Notes: generated by a model from the letters alone, not told the origin. 64,000 nt of DNA from Desulfatibacillum aliphaticivorans DSM 15576 (GCF_000429905.1 NZ_AUCT01000028.1:29586-93585); one strand, 5' to 3'; shown: positions 12,871 through 21,826, numbered from the stretch's first letter. A program made the numbers and translations.

Positions 12871-14049
12871 TTAGGAGACCTTTTCCACCAGCACGGCAGC
12901 GGTGTTGCCGAAGCCGCCGCACAGGGACGCCAGGCCGTATTTCGCGTCCGGGCAATCGGTCTTGAGCACGTTCAGCAAGGTCACCAGGATGCGAGCGCCG
13001 GATTCTCCCAGGGGATGTCCCAGAGCCAGGGCGCCGCCCCACTGGTTGACCTTGTCAAAAGGCGCGTTGTCTTTGTCCAGCTTGAGTTCGCGGATGCAGG
13101 CCAAAGCCTGGCTTCCGAAAGCCTCGTTCAATTCCACGGCGCCCATGTCGTCAGGGCCCAGGCCGGTTTTTTCGAAGAGCTTTTTAACAGCCACGATGGG
13201 GCCGATGCCCATGACCGTGGGATCGCAGGCTGCAAACACGCCGGCGCTGTATTTATAGGTGTAGGACAGGCCCAGTTCGTCGGCCTTTTTCCTGCTCATC
13301 ATCAGCAGGGCGCAGGCGCCCTGGGTCAGGGGAGAGGAGGTGGCTGCGGTCACGACTCCGCCCGGTTTGAAGGGGCTTTGCATGGCGGCCATTTTTTCAG
13401 GGTCCATTTTGTCGCGAATCCACTGGTCTTTGTCCACCAGGAACTCATTGCCTTCCATGTCATGACCCATGACGGGCACGATTTCGTTGGCGAACTTGCC
13501 GGCGTCGCGGGCTTCGCAGGCTTTCTTGTTGGACCAGATAGCCATGTTGTCCATGTCTTCCCTGGCGACGTTGTACTGCTCAGCAACCTTTTCCGCCGTG
13601 GCGCCCATGGGAATGTCCATGATGTTGTAACGTTCCATCAGGCGGGGAGGGAAGTCCATGTTGGCGCCCATGCCGACCTTTTCCATGTCTTCCACGCCGG
13701 CGGCGATCATGATGTCCGCTTCCCCGCACATGATGGCGCGAGCCGCATGCATGGTGGCCGCCATGCCCGAAGGGCACTGGTTGGTCAGGGTGTTGGTTCC
13801 CACGCTTTCGGGGTATCCGCCGGCCAGCCATGCCAGGCGGCCGATATCATTCTGCATGCCGGAGATGTTGGCCGAGCCCACCAGGACTGCGTCCACGTCT
13901 TCAGGCTTGACAGCCTTGTTTCTCTCGAACAAAGCGTCATACACTTTGGTCAGCAACTCGTCGGGACGCAGTTTCCTGAACCAGCCTTTTTCAAAATGCG
14001 CCCTGCCGTTGGGGGTCCTTAACCCATCGATAAATACTGCTTCTTCCAT
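12871..14049 (-). CDS. Thiolase (acetyl-CoA C-acyltransferase)
   Basis: 392 residues, normal length for a biosynthetic or degradative thiolase. Thiolases cleave 3-ketoacyl-CoA with CoA to give acetyl-CoA plus a shortened acyl-CoA, or condense in reverse. Catalytic residues are visible: nucleophile C92 in NQCPSGM, His in ALGHPLGESGAR, and the C-terminal CGGFGNTAA loop carrying the acid/base Cys. The ATG has an excellent ribosome-binding site (AAGGAGGAGCAGC). It lies 108 bp downstream of the acyl-CoA ligase on the same strand and ends at a strong terminator, so it is probably the last gene of the lipid operon. Chain-length preference cannot be read from the sequence. Confidence 0.93.
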   Translation of the reverse strand: MEEAVFIDGLRTPNGRAHFEKGWFRKLRPDELLTKVYDALFERNKAVKPEDVDAVLVGSANISGMQNDIGRLAWLAGGYPESVGTNTLTNQCPSGMAATMHAARAIMCGEADIMIAAGVEDMEKVGMGANMDFPPRLMERYNIMDIPMGATAEKVAEQYNVAREDMDNMAIWSNKKACEARDAGKFANEIVPVMGHDMEGNEFLVDKDQWIRDKMDPEKMAAMQSPFKPGGVVTAATSSPLTQGACALLMMSRKKADELGLSYTYKYSAGVFAACDPTVMGIGPIVAVKKLFEKTGLGPDDMGAVELNEAFGSQALACIRELKLDKDNAPFDKVNQWGGALALGHPLGESGARILVTLLNVLKTDCPDAKYGLASLCGGFGNTAAVLVEKVS

Positions 14050-14157
14050 GCTGCTCCTCCTTGATGTTGTTTTATTTAATGTGCCATATACCCGTTCCCG
14101 AAAACCTGGTTTCCCCCCAAACCGGCATCCGAGTATTATGCCCTAGCGAACATCACC

Positions 14158-15996
14158 CTATTGGCTTTGGGCAAATTCATTGATAGCCTGCTCACGCAAT
14201 ACCTTTTTATTCATCTTCTGGACTTCCGTGAGAGGCATTTCATCCACGATGCGGACAAACTTGGGAACTGCATACTTGGCCACCCGCTCCCGCAAAAACT
14301 CCCTCACGCCGTCTTCCGTGAGATCGTTTTCCCTGCCGGGCTTGGGCTGCACATAGACCGCCACGCGCTCGCTGCCTTCCCGCTCAGGGTCCGGGACTCC
14401 TATGGTGGCTGCCATTGCAATATCAGGGTGGGAGTATAACAGATCATCCACTTCCCTGGAATAGACCTTGTAACCACTGACAATTATCATGTCCTTGGTA
14501 CGGTCTACAATATAGAAATATCCGTTTTCGTCAACCTCTACCACGTCGCTGGTCCGGATAAATCCCTCATCATCCATGCCGGCGCCCGGATCAGGCCAGT
14601 AACCAAGCATCCTTTGGGGGCCTTTCAGGCACATTTCGCCCCTTTTTCCCTCCAGCATGTCGTCCATGGATAGCTCTTGGCCGGTGCTTACGTCCAGGAA
14701 TTTCACGATCGTGTCCGGAGCCGGAATGCCCGCCGTGCCTCTTTTTTCCTTGGTTTTGCCTTCCTTGCTCTTTTTGGACGTCGACCGAACGATCAAAGCC
14801 AAGCCCCTGCCGGCTATCCTGCCCAAGGCGGCCGGACCCAGCAGCCTTAAGAACCAGTTCGCCGTGGGGGTCACTCCGGGGATTCCCAAAAAGGCGTTGT
14901 TCATGCGCACGGGAACGCGGCCGCCCAACACCCGGAGTAAAAAGGAGGTGTTGAGGTGGGTGACCGGGCTCATTTCGCTCAGCCCGTAGCCTTCCATAAT
15001 TCCGCCGCTGGATTTTTCCTCAAAGGATTTCTGGGTGCTGGGAGGCAAAGGCGCCGAGCCCGACATTCCCAAAATGCCCCGGCCTTTTAATGCGTCGCCG
15101 GACATATTCAGAAATTGCGTGGGAACGCCCACCTGAATGATGGGATTGTATTTTGTCATCATTCGGATCATGGATTCCGTGTCCCTGGCGTCGGGGATTA
15201 AAATCTGGTTCGCGCCCTGGAGCGTCATGGTGTGCATGACAATATGCCCGTAGGAATGGAACAAAGGCAGTCCCAGCAATACGGTGATGGCCCCTTCCAG
15301 CAGCCAGGCCGCCTTGCCCAGCGCGGCCATGCTCTGCATGGCGTTGGCGTAGATGTTCCGGTGAGTCAGCATGCACCCCTTGGGCAGGCCTGTGGTTCCG
15401 CCCGTGAACAAGAGGGTCTCCAGGTCCTTGGTCACGTCAAAGGTCAATTCGGGCGGCGCGGGATCGTTGTCCTTGATCAGGTCCGTCATCCATAAAAAGC
15501 CTTCCGCCTTCTCGTGGACCGGCGGATTGTCCGAATAATCCTCCAGCTTGGTCTTGATGATGAACTCCACACCGGTTTTATGCGCAGCCTCAACCGCCGA
15601 GTCCACCGTGCTGTCGCAGATGATGGCCCGGGGGGAGCCCATGGAGAACTTGTGCTCCAAAGTGTGGAGCGGCTCCAGGGAGGAACTGGGAATATGAACC
15701 AGGCCGGCCCGGGATATGGCGTAGTCCGCCAAGACGAATTGAATGGAGGTGGGAAGAACCGTGGCCACGCGGTCGCCTTTTTTCAGGCCCAAACCAGCCA
15801 GGGCCGTAGCAAGACGATCCACATGGTCTTTCACCTGGGGATAGTTCATCTTGTGGTCCAACTGAATCAGACCGGTCTTTTTGAACCGCTTGGCGGCCCT
15901 CTCCAAAATGTCGTATACCGGCTCCTCCGGATACGGCCCGCATGTTTCGGGGATTCCAAAAACCTTGTACTCATTTAACCAGGGTGACTGTGACAT
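14158..15996 (-). CDS. AMP-dependent acyl-CoA ligase (long-chain fatty acid-CoA ligase type)
   Basis: 612 residues from the ATG of MSQSPWLNEYK. An upstream ATG at 16008 abuts the AAGGAGG ribosome-binding site with no spacer, whereas 15996 is 12 bases from it; a still longer frame to 16134 has no family similarity. The family activates a carboxylic acid with ATP to acyl-AMP and then forms acyl-CoA. Motifs: P-loop LFTGGTTGLPKG, EGYGLSEMSPVTH, hinge region RTSDVVEVDENGYFYIVDR with DMIIVSGYKVY, and C-terminal Lys in TEVQKMNKKVL. An insert of about 60 residues (370-430) between the GYGLSE motif and the hinge is longer than in short-chain ligases. Its neighbours (SCP2 protein, thiolase, TetR) suggest fatty acid or related lipid catabolism. 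Confidence 0.92.
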   Translation of the reverse strand: MSQSPWLNEYKVFGIPETCGPYPEEPVYDILERAAKRFKKTGLIQLDHKMNYPQVKDHVDRLATALAGLGLKKGDRVATVLPTSIQFVLADYAISRAGLVHIPSSSLEPLHTLEHKFSMGSPRAIICDSTVDSAVEAAHKTGVEFIIKTKLEDYSDNPPVHEKAEGFLWMTDLIKDNDPAPPELTFDVTKDLETLLFTGGTTGLPKGCMLTHRNIYANAMQSMAALGKAAWLLEGAITVLLGLPLFHSYGHIVMHTMTLQGANQILIPDARDTESMIRMMTKYNPIIQVGVPTQFLNMSGDALKGRGILGMSGSAPLPPSTQKSFEEKSSGGIMEGYGLSEMSPVTHLNTSFLLRVLGGRVPVRMNNAFLGIPGVTPTANWFLRLLGPAALGRIAGRGLALIVRSTSKKSKEGKTKEKRGTAGIPAPDTIVKFLDVSTGQELSMDDMLEGKRGEMCLKGPQRMLGYWPDPGAGMDDEGFIRTSDVVEVDENGYFYIVDRTKDMIIVSGYKVYSREVDDLLYSHPDIAMAATIGVPDPEREGSERVAVYVQPKPGRENDLTEDGVREFLRERVAKYAVPKFVRIVDEMPLTEVQKMNKKVLREQAINEFAQSQ

Positions 15997-16084
15997 GTGA
16001 CCGGACATCCTCCTTTGCGGCTTTGGGAAGGGCCCCCGGAGTGCGGCGGGGCGGATTATGCTCCGCCCCGGCCCGCGCCCTTCC

Positions 16085-16645
16085 TTATGTAAACAACGGT
16101 TGGGTGGACATGGCAAAGGCCATGTCGCCTTCAATTTTCATCTGGCCGCCCATGAACAAGGTCACCGGGGAAGTTTCCTTGCGCACCAAAGCGGCGGAAT
16201 CGGTGGTTTTCATCTTAAAGGTCGCCGTGGGGGCTTCCGACTCGTTCAATACAGCCCGGATGGTGAATTTGGATCCGTCGTCGTTTTCCAACTCCGCCAC
16301 CATGCATCCCTTCACACGGCTCAGGGCCTCGTACTTGGCCCGGGAAAGATCGTTCTGGATGCCCAAAAGCATGTCCAGATTGCTGGTGGCGATCATTTTT
16401 TCCAAATCCTCCTTGGAAATCATGACCCGCGCCTGGGCGGAATCCAAATCCGCCTCCTGAACGTCAAACTCCTTGCCGTTCGTGACCTGATAGCTGTACT
16501 TGTCGCCGTCAACATCGACCACCAGCTTGAACTGGGTGCCGTCAAGCTCCGCAGCCTTGCCGGAATCGGCCAGCAATTCCTGGGCCATTTTGGGAGAATA
16601 CTCGGTCAAAAGCTCTTTGATGGAAATGTTGTTAGGGATGTTCAT
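16085..16645 (-). CDS. SCP2 sterol-binding domain protein
   Basis: 186 residues. The C-terminal 100 residues fit the SCP2 lipid-carrier fold (LSRVKGCMVAELENDDGSKFTIRA-type strands, then VTLFMGGQMKIEGDMAFAMS). The family binds acyl chains, acyl-CoAs or sterols in a hydrophobic tunnel; here it probably shuttles substrate for the adjacent ligase. There is no signal peptide, so it should be cytoplasmic. An AGGAGGATC ribosome-binding site precedes the ATG. A palindromic operator lies 25 bp upstream of the start, so this gene is a direct candidate target of the TetR regulator nearby, and it heads the operon with the ligase and thiolase. Confidence 0.88.
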   Translation of the reverse strand: MNIPNNISIKELLTEYSPKMAQELLADSGKAAELDGTQFKLVVDVDGDKYSYQVTNGKEFDVQEADLDSAQARVMISKEDLEKMIATSNLDMLLGIQNDLSRAKYEALSRVKGCMVAELENDDGSKFTIRAVLNESEAPTATFKMKTTDSAALVRKETSPVTLFMGGQMKIEGDMAFAMSTQPLFT

Positions 16646-16669
16646 GTCGGATCCTCCTTGTTAGGGTTA

Positions 16670-16695
16670 GTATAGACTGACGTGTCAGTCTATAC
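16670..16695. promoter_or_regulatory. Palindromic operator upstream of the SCP2/acyl-CoA ligase/thiolase operon
   Basis: A 26-bp inverted repeat with half-sites GTATAGACTGAC and GTCAGTCTATAC around a 2-bp centre, so 24 of 26 positions are symmetric. The same sequence with minor changes recurs upstream of the tetR gene. Length and symmetry fit a TetR-family dimer-pair operator. Confidence 0.85.
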
Positions 16696-16763
16696 ACGGA
16701 CCCGGAAATCCGTGTCAATGATTTTTTTGTACGCCCGTACATTTTATCCCCGCCATCGCTTCC

Positions 16764-16803
16764 AAAAGATCTGGCCGGCCCCGGCTTTGACCGAGACCGG
16801 CCA
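16764..16803 (-). terminator. Rho-independent terminator after the chalcone-isomerase-like gene
   Basis: A 13-bp stem (minus-strand arms TGGCCGGTCTCGG and CCGGGGCCGGCCA, three G-U wobbles) with the six-base loop TCAAAG, followed on the minus strand by GATCTTTT. It insulates the downstream SCP2 operon, which has its own operator. Confidence 0.72.
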
Positions 16804-16879
16804 ATCCCCCCCTTCCTGCGTTTAAGGGCCGTCGCCCAGGAATCCGCTCCAGCCGCGGATTCCCCGCATGTACACTGTT

Positions 16880-17470
16880 TTAGGAAGTCTCTATGCCCAG
16901 CATCTCGGCCTTGAGTTTTTCCGTCACGGGCTCGTCGCCAAGCCAAATGGCGAAAACCGCCTGTTTGAAATCCAGGCCCGGGCACTCGCCCGCGTACTTG
17001 CCGTTGATGTGGGTGACTATGCCTCTGCCCGGAACGTATAAGAGGTCCACGATGTCGTTTTTGCGGAATTCCTGGGGCAGCAGGGCGAAAAGATGGTCAA
17101 TCTGGCTCTGAATGCCGGAAGTGTCGCCGTTGGTGGCTTTGTCGAAGCCTGTATTCAGGATCTCCACCAAAGAGTCGTGCCCGACCTTCCGAAACGTGAA
17201 GTGCATCCTGACGCCCATGTACTCATCGGCGTTGATGATTTTGTTTGCGTCCGTTTCCTTGTGCGTGAGGTACAAGGCGCCCACGTATATTTTCAGCAAA
17301 AACTTGGTCCGGAATCCGGCCCCGTTTAAAACCAGGTCCGTACTCTCGTCCGCCGGCATTTTGTCAGGCAGGGGCCAGCCATGAAAGTCCTTCGCTAAGG
17401 CAGGCGCGGTCAAAGCGCAAATCAGGCACAGGATGAAAATAAAACTGGACAATTGTCGAACTTTTTTCAT
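16880..17470 (-). CDS. Secreted chalcone-isomerase-fold protein
   Basis: 196 residues with a Sec signal peptide (KKVRQ, hydrophobic core, ALA-KDF cleavage). The mature part matches the chalcone isomerase-like pattern found in bacterial and plant fatty-acid-binding relatives: LVLNGAGFRTKFLLKIYVGALYL at the start, a central FRKV segment, and a C-terminal block ending in KQAVFAIWLGDEPVTEKLKAEMLG. Bacterial members lack demonstrated isomerase activity and are thought to bind fatty acids, which fits this lipid locus. It lies divergent from tetR, and the second operator sits in the shared upstream region, so it is probably controlled by the same regulator. It ends at its own terminator. Confidence 0.82.
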   Translation of the reverse strand: MKKVRQLSSFIFILCLICALTAPALAKDFHGWPLPDKMPADESTDLVLNGAGFRTKFLLKIYVGALYLTHKETDANKIINADEYMGVRMHFTFRKVGHDSLVEILNTGFDKATNGDTSGIQSQIDHLFALLPQEFRKNDIVDLLYVPGRGIVTHINGKYAGECPGLDFKQAVFAIWLGDEPVTEKLKAEMLGIETS

Positions 17471-17558
17471 GAGACACCCCCCTCAAGGCTTGAAAAATAC
17501 TCTCGAAAAAATTGACGGGTTTGTTGACACAGGTGTGGGAATATGCCACCATCCGGGA

Positions 17559-17578
17559 ATAGACTGAGGTGTCAGTCA
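17559..17578. promoter_or_regulatory. Second TetR operator, between tetR and the chalcone-isomerase-like gene
   Basis: The segment TAGACTGAGGTGTCAGTC repeats the core of the operator at 16670-16695 (TAGACTGACGTGTCAGTC), one base different at the centre. It lies 110 bp before the tetR start and 89 bp before the divergent gene start, close to a TTGACA hexamer at 17524-17529. Its position supports autoregulation plus control of the divergent gene. Confidence 0.82.
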
Positions 17579-17688
17579 AAAATCTTTATATGGGCCTCGC
17601 CCGTAAAAGTCAATGGAAAATATCCTGCAAAACAAGCGCTTTTTCTCGGCTTGGTAAAAAATATGGAAAGGTTGGCCCCCAAAAGACT

Positions 17689-18333
17689 ATGAAACCCGAA
17701 GAACGCAAAAAACTCATCCTGGCTTCGGCGAAGAAGCTGTTCTCGCGCAACGGCTATTATCAGACCCAAATTTCGGACATCATCAAGGACGCGGGGATAG
17801 CCCGGGGCACGATTTACCAGTATTTCGCCAACAAGGAGGACGTGTTCGTCACCTTGGCGGAGGAGTACTACTCCCTGTGGGAGGAAAGCATCTCCCTGGC
17901 TGCGGCCGATCTGGACCTGGATATGGTCAACCCGGTGAATTATTTTCGGCATCGCATTAAACGGACTCTGTTTTTTTTCTCCCAGGACAAGGATCTGTGC
18001 AACATCGCCTTGCGGGTGGGCCTGGGGCTGCCCGGCGAAATGGCCTCCGTGATCAAGCGATTTGAAGAAAGAATCATCCGCCTGTTGATTGGAGACCTGA
18101 AGTTGGGTATAGACAACGGGCATGTGCGCCAGGACCTTAACGTGGAGCTGACAGCCAATTTGTTGACGGGCGCCCTGTTAAGCACGGCCTATCATTTTTA
18201 CAGCCGCGACGCGGGCAAGGCCAAGCCCCTGGACATCAACAAAACCACCGAGGAGATCACGGCGGTTTTTGCACCCGGAATTTTTGTGAAGCCTTACCAG
18301 CCAAAGGGCGAGTCACGAATTCGCCTGCTTTGA
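17689..18333 (+). CDS. TetR/AcrR family transcriptional regulator of the lipid locus
   Basis: 214 residues from the ATG of MKPEERKKLILASAKKLF. An upstream in-frame start at 17569 would add 40 residues unlike the family and would sit inside the operator. The N-terminal helix-turn-helix is clear: ILASAKKLFSRNGYYQTQISDI, then AGIARGTIYQYFANKEDVF. The C-terminal ligand domain (about 60-200) is helical, with the FadR/YsiA-like organisation of many acyl-CoA-responsive TetR proteins, though that assignment is an inference. Two matching palindromes, one upstream of this gene and one upstream of the SCP2 operon, suggest that it represses both and itself, released by an acyl-CoA or similar ligand. The Shine-Dalgarno sequence is weak. 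Confidence 0.9.
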   Translation: MKPEERKKLILASAKKLFSRNGYYQTQISDIIKDAGIARGTIYQYFANKEDVFVTLAEEYYSLWEESISLAAADLDLDMVNPVNYFRHRIKRTLFFFSQDKDLCNIALRVGLGLPGEMASVIKRFEERIIRLLIGDLKLGIDNGHVRQDLNVELTANLLTGALLSTAYHFYSRDAGKAKPLDINKTTEEITAVFAPGIFVKPYQPKGESRIRLL

Positions 18334-18384
18334 TAAAGCCCCCGGCCCGGCTATCCGGGCTGGTGCAAAATGATTTACGGAACC

Positions 18385-18792
18385 ATGATTCGATACAAGA
18401 CCTTGCTTGCACTGCTCGCCGTGCTGATCGGTTTGGGAGGCGCTTCGGCTTTCTGTCAGGAGAGCCCTTCCGCCATGGCGTTCCATGTTTCGGACGAGCT
18501 TGTTGATGACGCCGCCCTGCATCCCGTGGATTATCTTTCCTCTTATGTGGTCCCGGACGCGGCCGCCAGGTTGAGCCCCGAAGACCGGGAGCGCCTGGTA
18601 TTTTTGTTCCTGAGCGCGGCCCAGGCCTGTGAACATCAGGACAGTCCGGACTCCGCGCTTCGCACCTGTTCTCCTTTGTATATTTTGCTTAAAAGCAACT
18701 TTCCCAATATCGCATTTGTGGAAAGGGAAGAGGGAAAGTTGGTCTATCTGGCGGACATCGCTGGCCCATTAAGCGACTACATAGGGCCATAG
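18385..18792 (+). CDS. Small secreted protein of unknown function
   Basis: 135 residues from the second ATG (MIRYKTLLALL), chosen because GGAACC precedes it; an ATG five codons upstream is the alternative. The N-terminus is a typical signal peptide (hydrophobic LLALLAVLIGLGG, cleavage near ASA-FCQ), so the mature protein should be periplasmic or secreted. The mature part has three Cys residues and no domain I recognise. It follows tetR by about 50 bp, with a 9-bp GC hairpin between, and precedes mutY by 45 bp; neither neighbour suggests a function. Confidence 0.6.
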   Translation: MIRYKTLLALLAVLIGLGGASAFCQESPSAMAFHVSDELVDDAALHPVDYLSSYVVPDAAARLSPEDRERLVFLFLSAAQACEHQDSPDSALRTCSPLYILLKSNFPNIAFVEREEGKLVYLADIAGPLSDYIGP

Positions 18793-18837
18793 GCGAATTC
18801 GCCCGGTTAAAAAGCAAGCTGCGCAAGGGAGAAGATA

Positions 18838-19947
18838 GTGCCCGAAACAAACGCCCCCAAAGAACGGCCTTCCAAGGATTTTTCCCGCTCTTTGCTCCGT
18901 TGGTACGAGGAAAACGCCCGGGACCTGCCCTGGCGCAGAACCTCCGATCCCTATGCAATCTGGGTCTCTGAAATCATGCTGCAGCAAACCCAGGTCAAGA
19001 CGGTCATCCCCTATTTTTTGCGCTGGATGGACGCTTTCCCGAATATATCCTCCCTGGCCGAGGCCCCTTTGGACGACGTCCTTAAAATGTGGGAGGGCCT
19101 GGGATACTATTCCAGGGCCAGGAACATGCACAAAGCCGCCAAAGAAATCATGGACCGCTTGGACGGCCGCATGCCCAGAACCTACAAAGGCCTGCTGGAG
19201 CTCCCAGGCATTGGGGCGTACACGGCCGGGGCCGTATGCAGCATCGCCTATAATCAGGACGTCCCCCTGGTGGACGCCAACGTCAAGCGGGTTTTCTCCC
19301 GGATTCTGGACATGGGGAAGCCCGTGGAGCAAACCGCCGCGGCCAGGGAAATCCGCGGCGCCGCCGAGTCGCTTATCCCAAGCGGCAAGGCCGGTTTGTT
19401 CAATCAGGCCCTTATGGAGCTTGGCGCCCTGGTTTGCACCCCAAAAAATCCGGATTGCAAAGGCTGCCCGGTTTCCGTCCATTGCCTGGCCTTAAAAGAG
19501 CAAACCGTGGACTCCCGGCCTGTGCTTCCTCCCAAAAAAAAGACCCAGGCTCTGGAGGTTTCGGCCGGAGTGTGCGTTAGGGACGGAAAAATTCTGATTC
19601 AAAAAAGGCTGCCCAAAGGGCTGATGGCGGGCTTGTGGGAATTCCCCGGCGGCAAGCTGAACCCAGGAGAAAGCCCGGAGCAAGCCCTGGTGCGGGAGTT
19701 TGCCGAAGAGTTGGAGATTGATATCGAGTGCGGGGAAAAAATTACGGTCATCCAGCACGCATACACCCGTTTTCGGGTTCGGCTGCACGTGTTTTGGTGC
19801 TCCATGAAAAAACCGGCTCAAACTCCGGCCCTCCACGCCGCGGAGGAAATCAGGTGGGTTTCGCCCAAGGAACTGGACGGACTGGCCTTTCCTTCGGCCG
19901 ACCGCAGGCTCATTCAAATGCTCATGAAAGACGGGATTCCGGCTTGA
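18838..19947 (+). CDS. mutY: A/G-specific adenine glycosylase MutY
   Basis: 369 residues, GTG start with AAGGGAG upstream. MutY removes adenine mispaired with 8-oxoguanine. Visible: catalytic Glu in SEIMLQQTQV, helix-hairpin-helix LPGIGAYTAGAV, catalytic Asp in LVDANVKRV, and the 4Fe-4S ligands in C-x6-C-x2-C-x5-C (CTPKNPDCKGCPVSVHC). The C-terminal domain (about 235-365) is MutT-like and recognises 8-oxoG. It retains an almost complete Nudix box (GGKLNPGESPEQALVREFAEEL), which is more intact than in enterobacterial MutY. It is probably cotranscribed with the small secreted protein upstream. Confidence 0.96.
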   Translation: MPETNAPKERPSKDFSRSLLRWYEENARDLPWRRTSDPYAIWVSEIMLQQTQVKTVIPYFLRWMDAFPNISSLAEAPLDDVLKMWEGLGYYSRARNMHKAAKEIMDRLDGRMPRTYKGLLELPGIGAYTAGAVCSIAYNQDVPLVDANVKRVFSRILDMGKPVEQTAAAREIRGAAESLIPSGKAGLFNQALMELGALVCTPKNPDCKGCPVSVHCLALKEQTVDSRPVLPPKKKTQALEVSAGVCVRDGKILIQKRLPKGLMAGLWEFPGGKLNPGESPEQALVREFAEELEIDIECGEKITVIQHAYTRFRVRLHVFWCSMKKPAQTPALHAAEEIRWVSPKELDGLAFPSADRRLIQMLMKDGIPA

Positions 19948-19955
19948 TTTAACCG

Positions 19956-20330
19956 TCAGCAGTCGCTGCTGTCTTCGGGCATTTCCTTCATCCAGAACGC
20001 CTCGGCCCTTTGCTTCATTTTTTCATAATACTTGGGCGTCATGCCGATATCCGATTTCATTTGTTCAATAACTCCGTCAGACTCGATCGTTTCCAGTTTT
20101 TCGGGCTTGTCCACCAGATACAAAATAGCGTCCCCGATGAACTCAAAGCATAAATCGTGATCCAGATCCAACTCTTTGTAATTCCGGGCTAAAACGCCCA
20201 AAGATTCTTCGGGATGGGTTCTGATGCGATTGCGGCATTCATCCAAAATCAGAGAATAATAGCCGACCTTGTGTTTGGCTTTGAAATACGATGCAAGGGT
20301 GTCCACCGTCACTTGCGGTTCTTCCGTCAT
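19956..20330 (-). CDS. Conserved-looking cytoplasmic protein of unknown function
   Basis: 124 residues from the ATG of MTEEPQVTVDTL, which follows an ideal AGGAGG ribosome-binding site; the longer frame to 20405 lacks one. No signal peptide or membrane segment. The sequence is charged and mostly helical (YYSLILDECRNRIRTHPEES, then LVDKPEKLETIE) and ends in a Cys-terminated acidic tail. I do not recognise a family. It is convergent with mutY (8 bp between stops). Confidence 0.65.
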   Translation of the reverse strand: MTEEPQVTVDTLASYFKAKHKVGYYSLILDECRNRIRTHPEESLGVLARNYKELDLDHDLCFEFIGDAILYLVDKPEKLETIESDGVIEQMKSDIGMTPKYYEKMKQRAEAFWMKEMPEDSSDC

Positions 20331-20577
20331 TGATCCTCCTGCAAACTGCGCACTGCTCAAAATGTCTCGATTCAGTTTTGGGCAAGACCGACCATGCCCA
20401 AACATTTTTTACATGATGTAGAATAGTTTGCCAAGCTATTAAAAGCGCCAAAACAGTTTGCAAACATGGCGCCATGGGCGGTGACAGGACATTTGACAAG
20501 TAAGGCCTCTAATTCTATCTATGCTGAAGCGTACGGAACGACCCATGCAAAAACCTTTTTCAAACAGGACGCCGGCC

Positions 20578-21747
20578 ATGAGGAGTAAACTGCCAAAAAC
20601 CGTATTTATTCTGGGCCTGGTCAGCTTTTTCAACGACCTGTCCAGCGAAATGATTTATCCTTTGCTGCCCCTTTTCCTGTCCTCAACTTTGGGGGCGGGC
20701 GCCGTGGCTTTGGGCGTGGTGGAGGGAGTCGCCGAGTCGGCCTCGTCCATTTTAAAGGCAGTCTCGGGAATAGCCGCGGATCGCTGGAACAAAAGGAAAC
20801 CCCTGATTCTCAGCGGATACGGACTGTCCGGCTTGGTAAGGCCCCTTATCGGCCTTGCCTGGGCCTGGCCTTTGGTTTTGGCCGCCCGGTTTTTCGACAG
20901 GGTGGGAAAAGGCCTGCGAACCTCTCCACGGGACGCTCTCATCAGCATGAGCGTCAAACCGGAAATGCGGGGACGCGCTTACGGCTTTCATCGGGCCATG
21001 GATCACTCCGGGGCTGTTGCGGGGCCGCTGGCGGCGGCCTTTTTACTCTCGGTCTTGGGGCTTGGATTGCGCCATGTTTTTTTGCTGGCGGCTATCCCGG
21101 CCATGGTGGTCATTGCGCTCATTGTTTTTGGCGTAAAGGATCCGAAAGATCAACAGCCAGAAGAGGACGCCTGCGCTCCTCCTTTTTCCAAGCATGACTG
21201 GAAAAGGCTGGGGCCTGATTACAGGCGGCTGCTTACAGCGGTTGTTATTTTCACCTTAGGAAACTCAACGGACGCCTTCATATTGCTTAAGCTCTCCGCG
21301 GCCGGCGTTTCCGGCGCCTGGATAGCCGGCTTGTGGTCCCTGCATCATGTGGTTAAATCCATTGCAACCTATTGGGGCGGCCTTTTTTCCGACCATTTGG
21401 GCAGGCGGCGCATGATCCTGGTCGGCTGGCTTTTTTACGCGGCGGTATATTTTTGCTTCGCCTTTGCAAGCAGCCCGGGGTGGATTGTGGCTTTGTTCCT
21501 GCTCTATGGAGTATATTACGGGCTTACCGAGCCCTGTGAAAAAGCCTGGGTGGCGGACATGGCGCCCAAGGAGCTTTGCGGCGCCGCCTTCGGCTTTTAC
21601 CACGCCGCCGTAGGCTTTGCGGCTTTGCCGGCCAGCCTGATTTTCGGCGTGATCTGGCATGCATGGGGAATGGCCGCAGCTTTTTTGACCGGGGCCCTTC
21701 TGGCCGCAGCCGCCTCCATTTTGCTGCCGCGGGAACCGCGTTCATGA
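20578..21747 (+). CDS. Major facilitator superfamily transporter
   Basis: 389 residues from the ATG of MRSKLPKTVFILG, preceded by AGGA at 8-base spacing; in-frame ATGs at 20521 and 20545 are possible alternatives. About twelve hydrophobic helices. Cytoplasmic loop 2-3 has the MFS signature in altered form (GIAADRWNKRKPLIL), and the loop RFFDRVGKGLRTSPRDALIS is typical of an uncharacterised archaeal/bacterial MFS branch related to fosmidomycin-type and drug exporters. NDLSSEMIYPLLPLFL in helix 1 also fits that branch. Direction and substrate are unknown. Confidence 0.88.
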   Translation: MRSKLPKTVFILGLVSFFNDLSSEMIYPLLPLFLSSTLGAGAVALGVVEGVAESASSILKAVSGIAADRWNKRKPLILSGYGLSGLVRPLIGLAWAWPLVLAARFFDRVGKGLRTSPRDALISMSVKPEMRGRAYGFHRAMDHSGAVAGPLAAAFLLSVLGLGLRHVFLLAAIPAMVVIALIVFGVKDPKDQQPEEDACAPPFSKHDWKRLGPDYRRLLTAVVIFTLGNSTDAFILLKLSAAGVSGAWIAGLWSLHHVVKSIATYWGGLFSDHLGRRRMILVGWLFYAAVYFCFAFASSPGWIVALFLLYGVYYGLTEPCEKAWVADMAPKELCGAAFGFYHAAVGFAALPASLIFGVIWHAWGMAAAFLTGALLAAAASILLPREPRS

Positions 21748-21826
21748 ATCCATTGCCCTGCCAATCGGGCCCGTGGTACTCTAAAAGATATGGTTTGAAC
21801 AGCGCAGGCGGCAAAGGAATTTGATC

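Noticed and set aside
12902..14146. Long plus-strand frames opposite the thiolase gene, one of 335 residues
   Set aside because: Antisense shadows in a GC-rich conserved gene; the translation is His/Val/Gly-rich with no domain, while the minus strand encodes an intact thiolase.
17569..17688. Extended N-terminus of the TetR regulator
   Set aside because: The added residues overlap the operator and do not match TetR proteins; the ATG at 17689 opens the helix-turn-helix domain directly.
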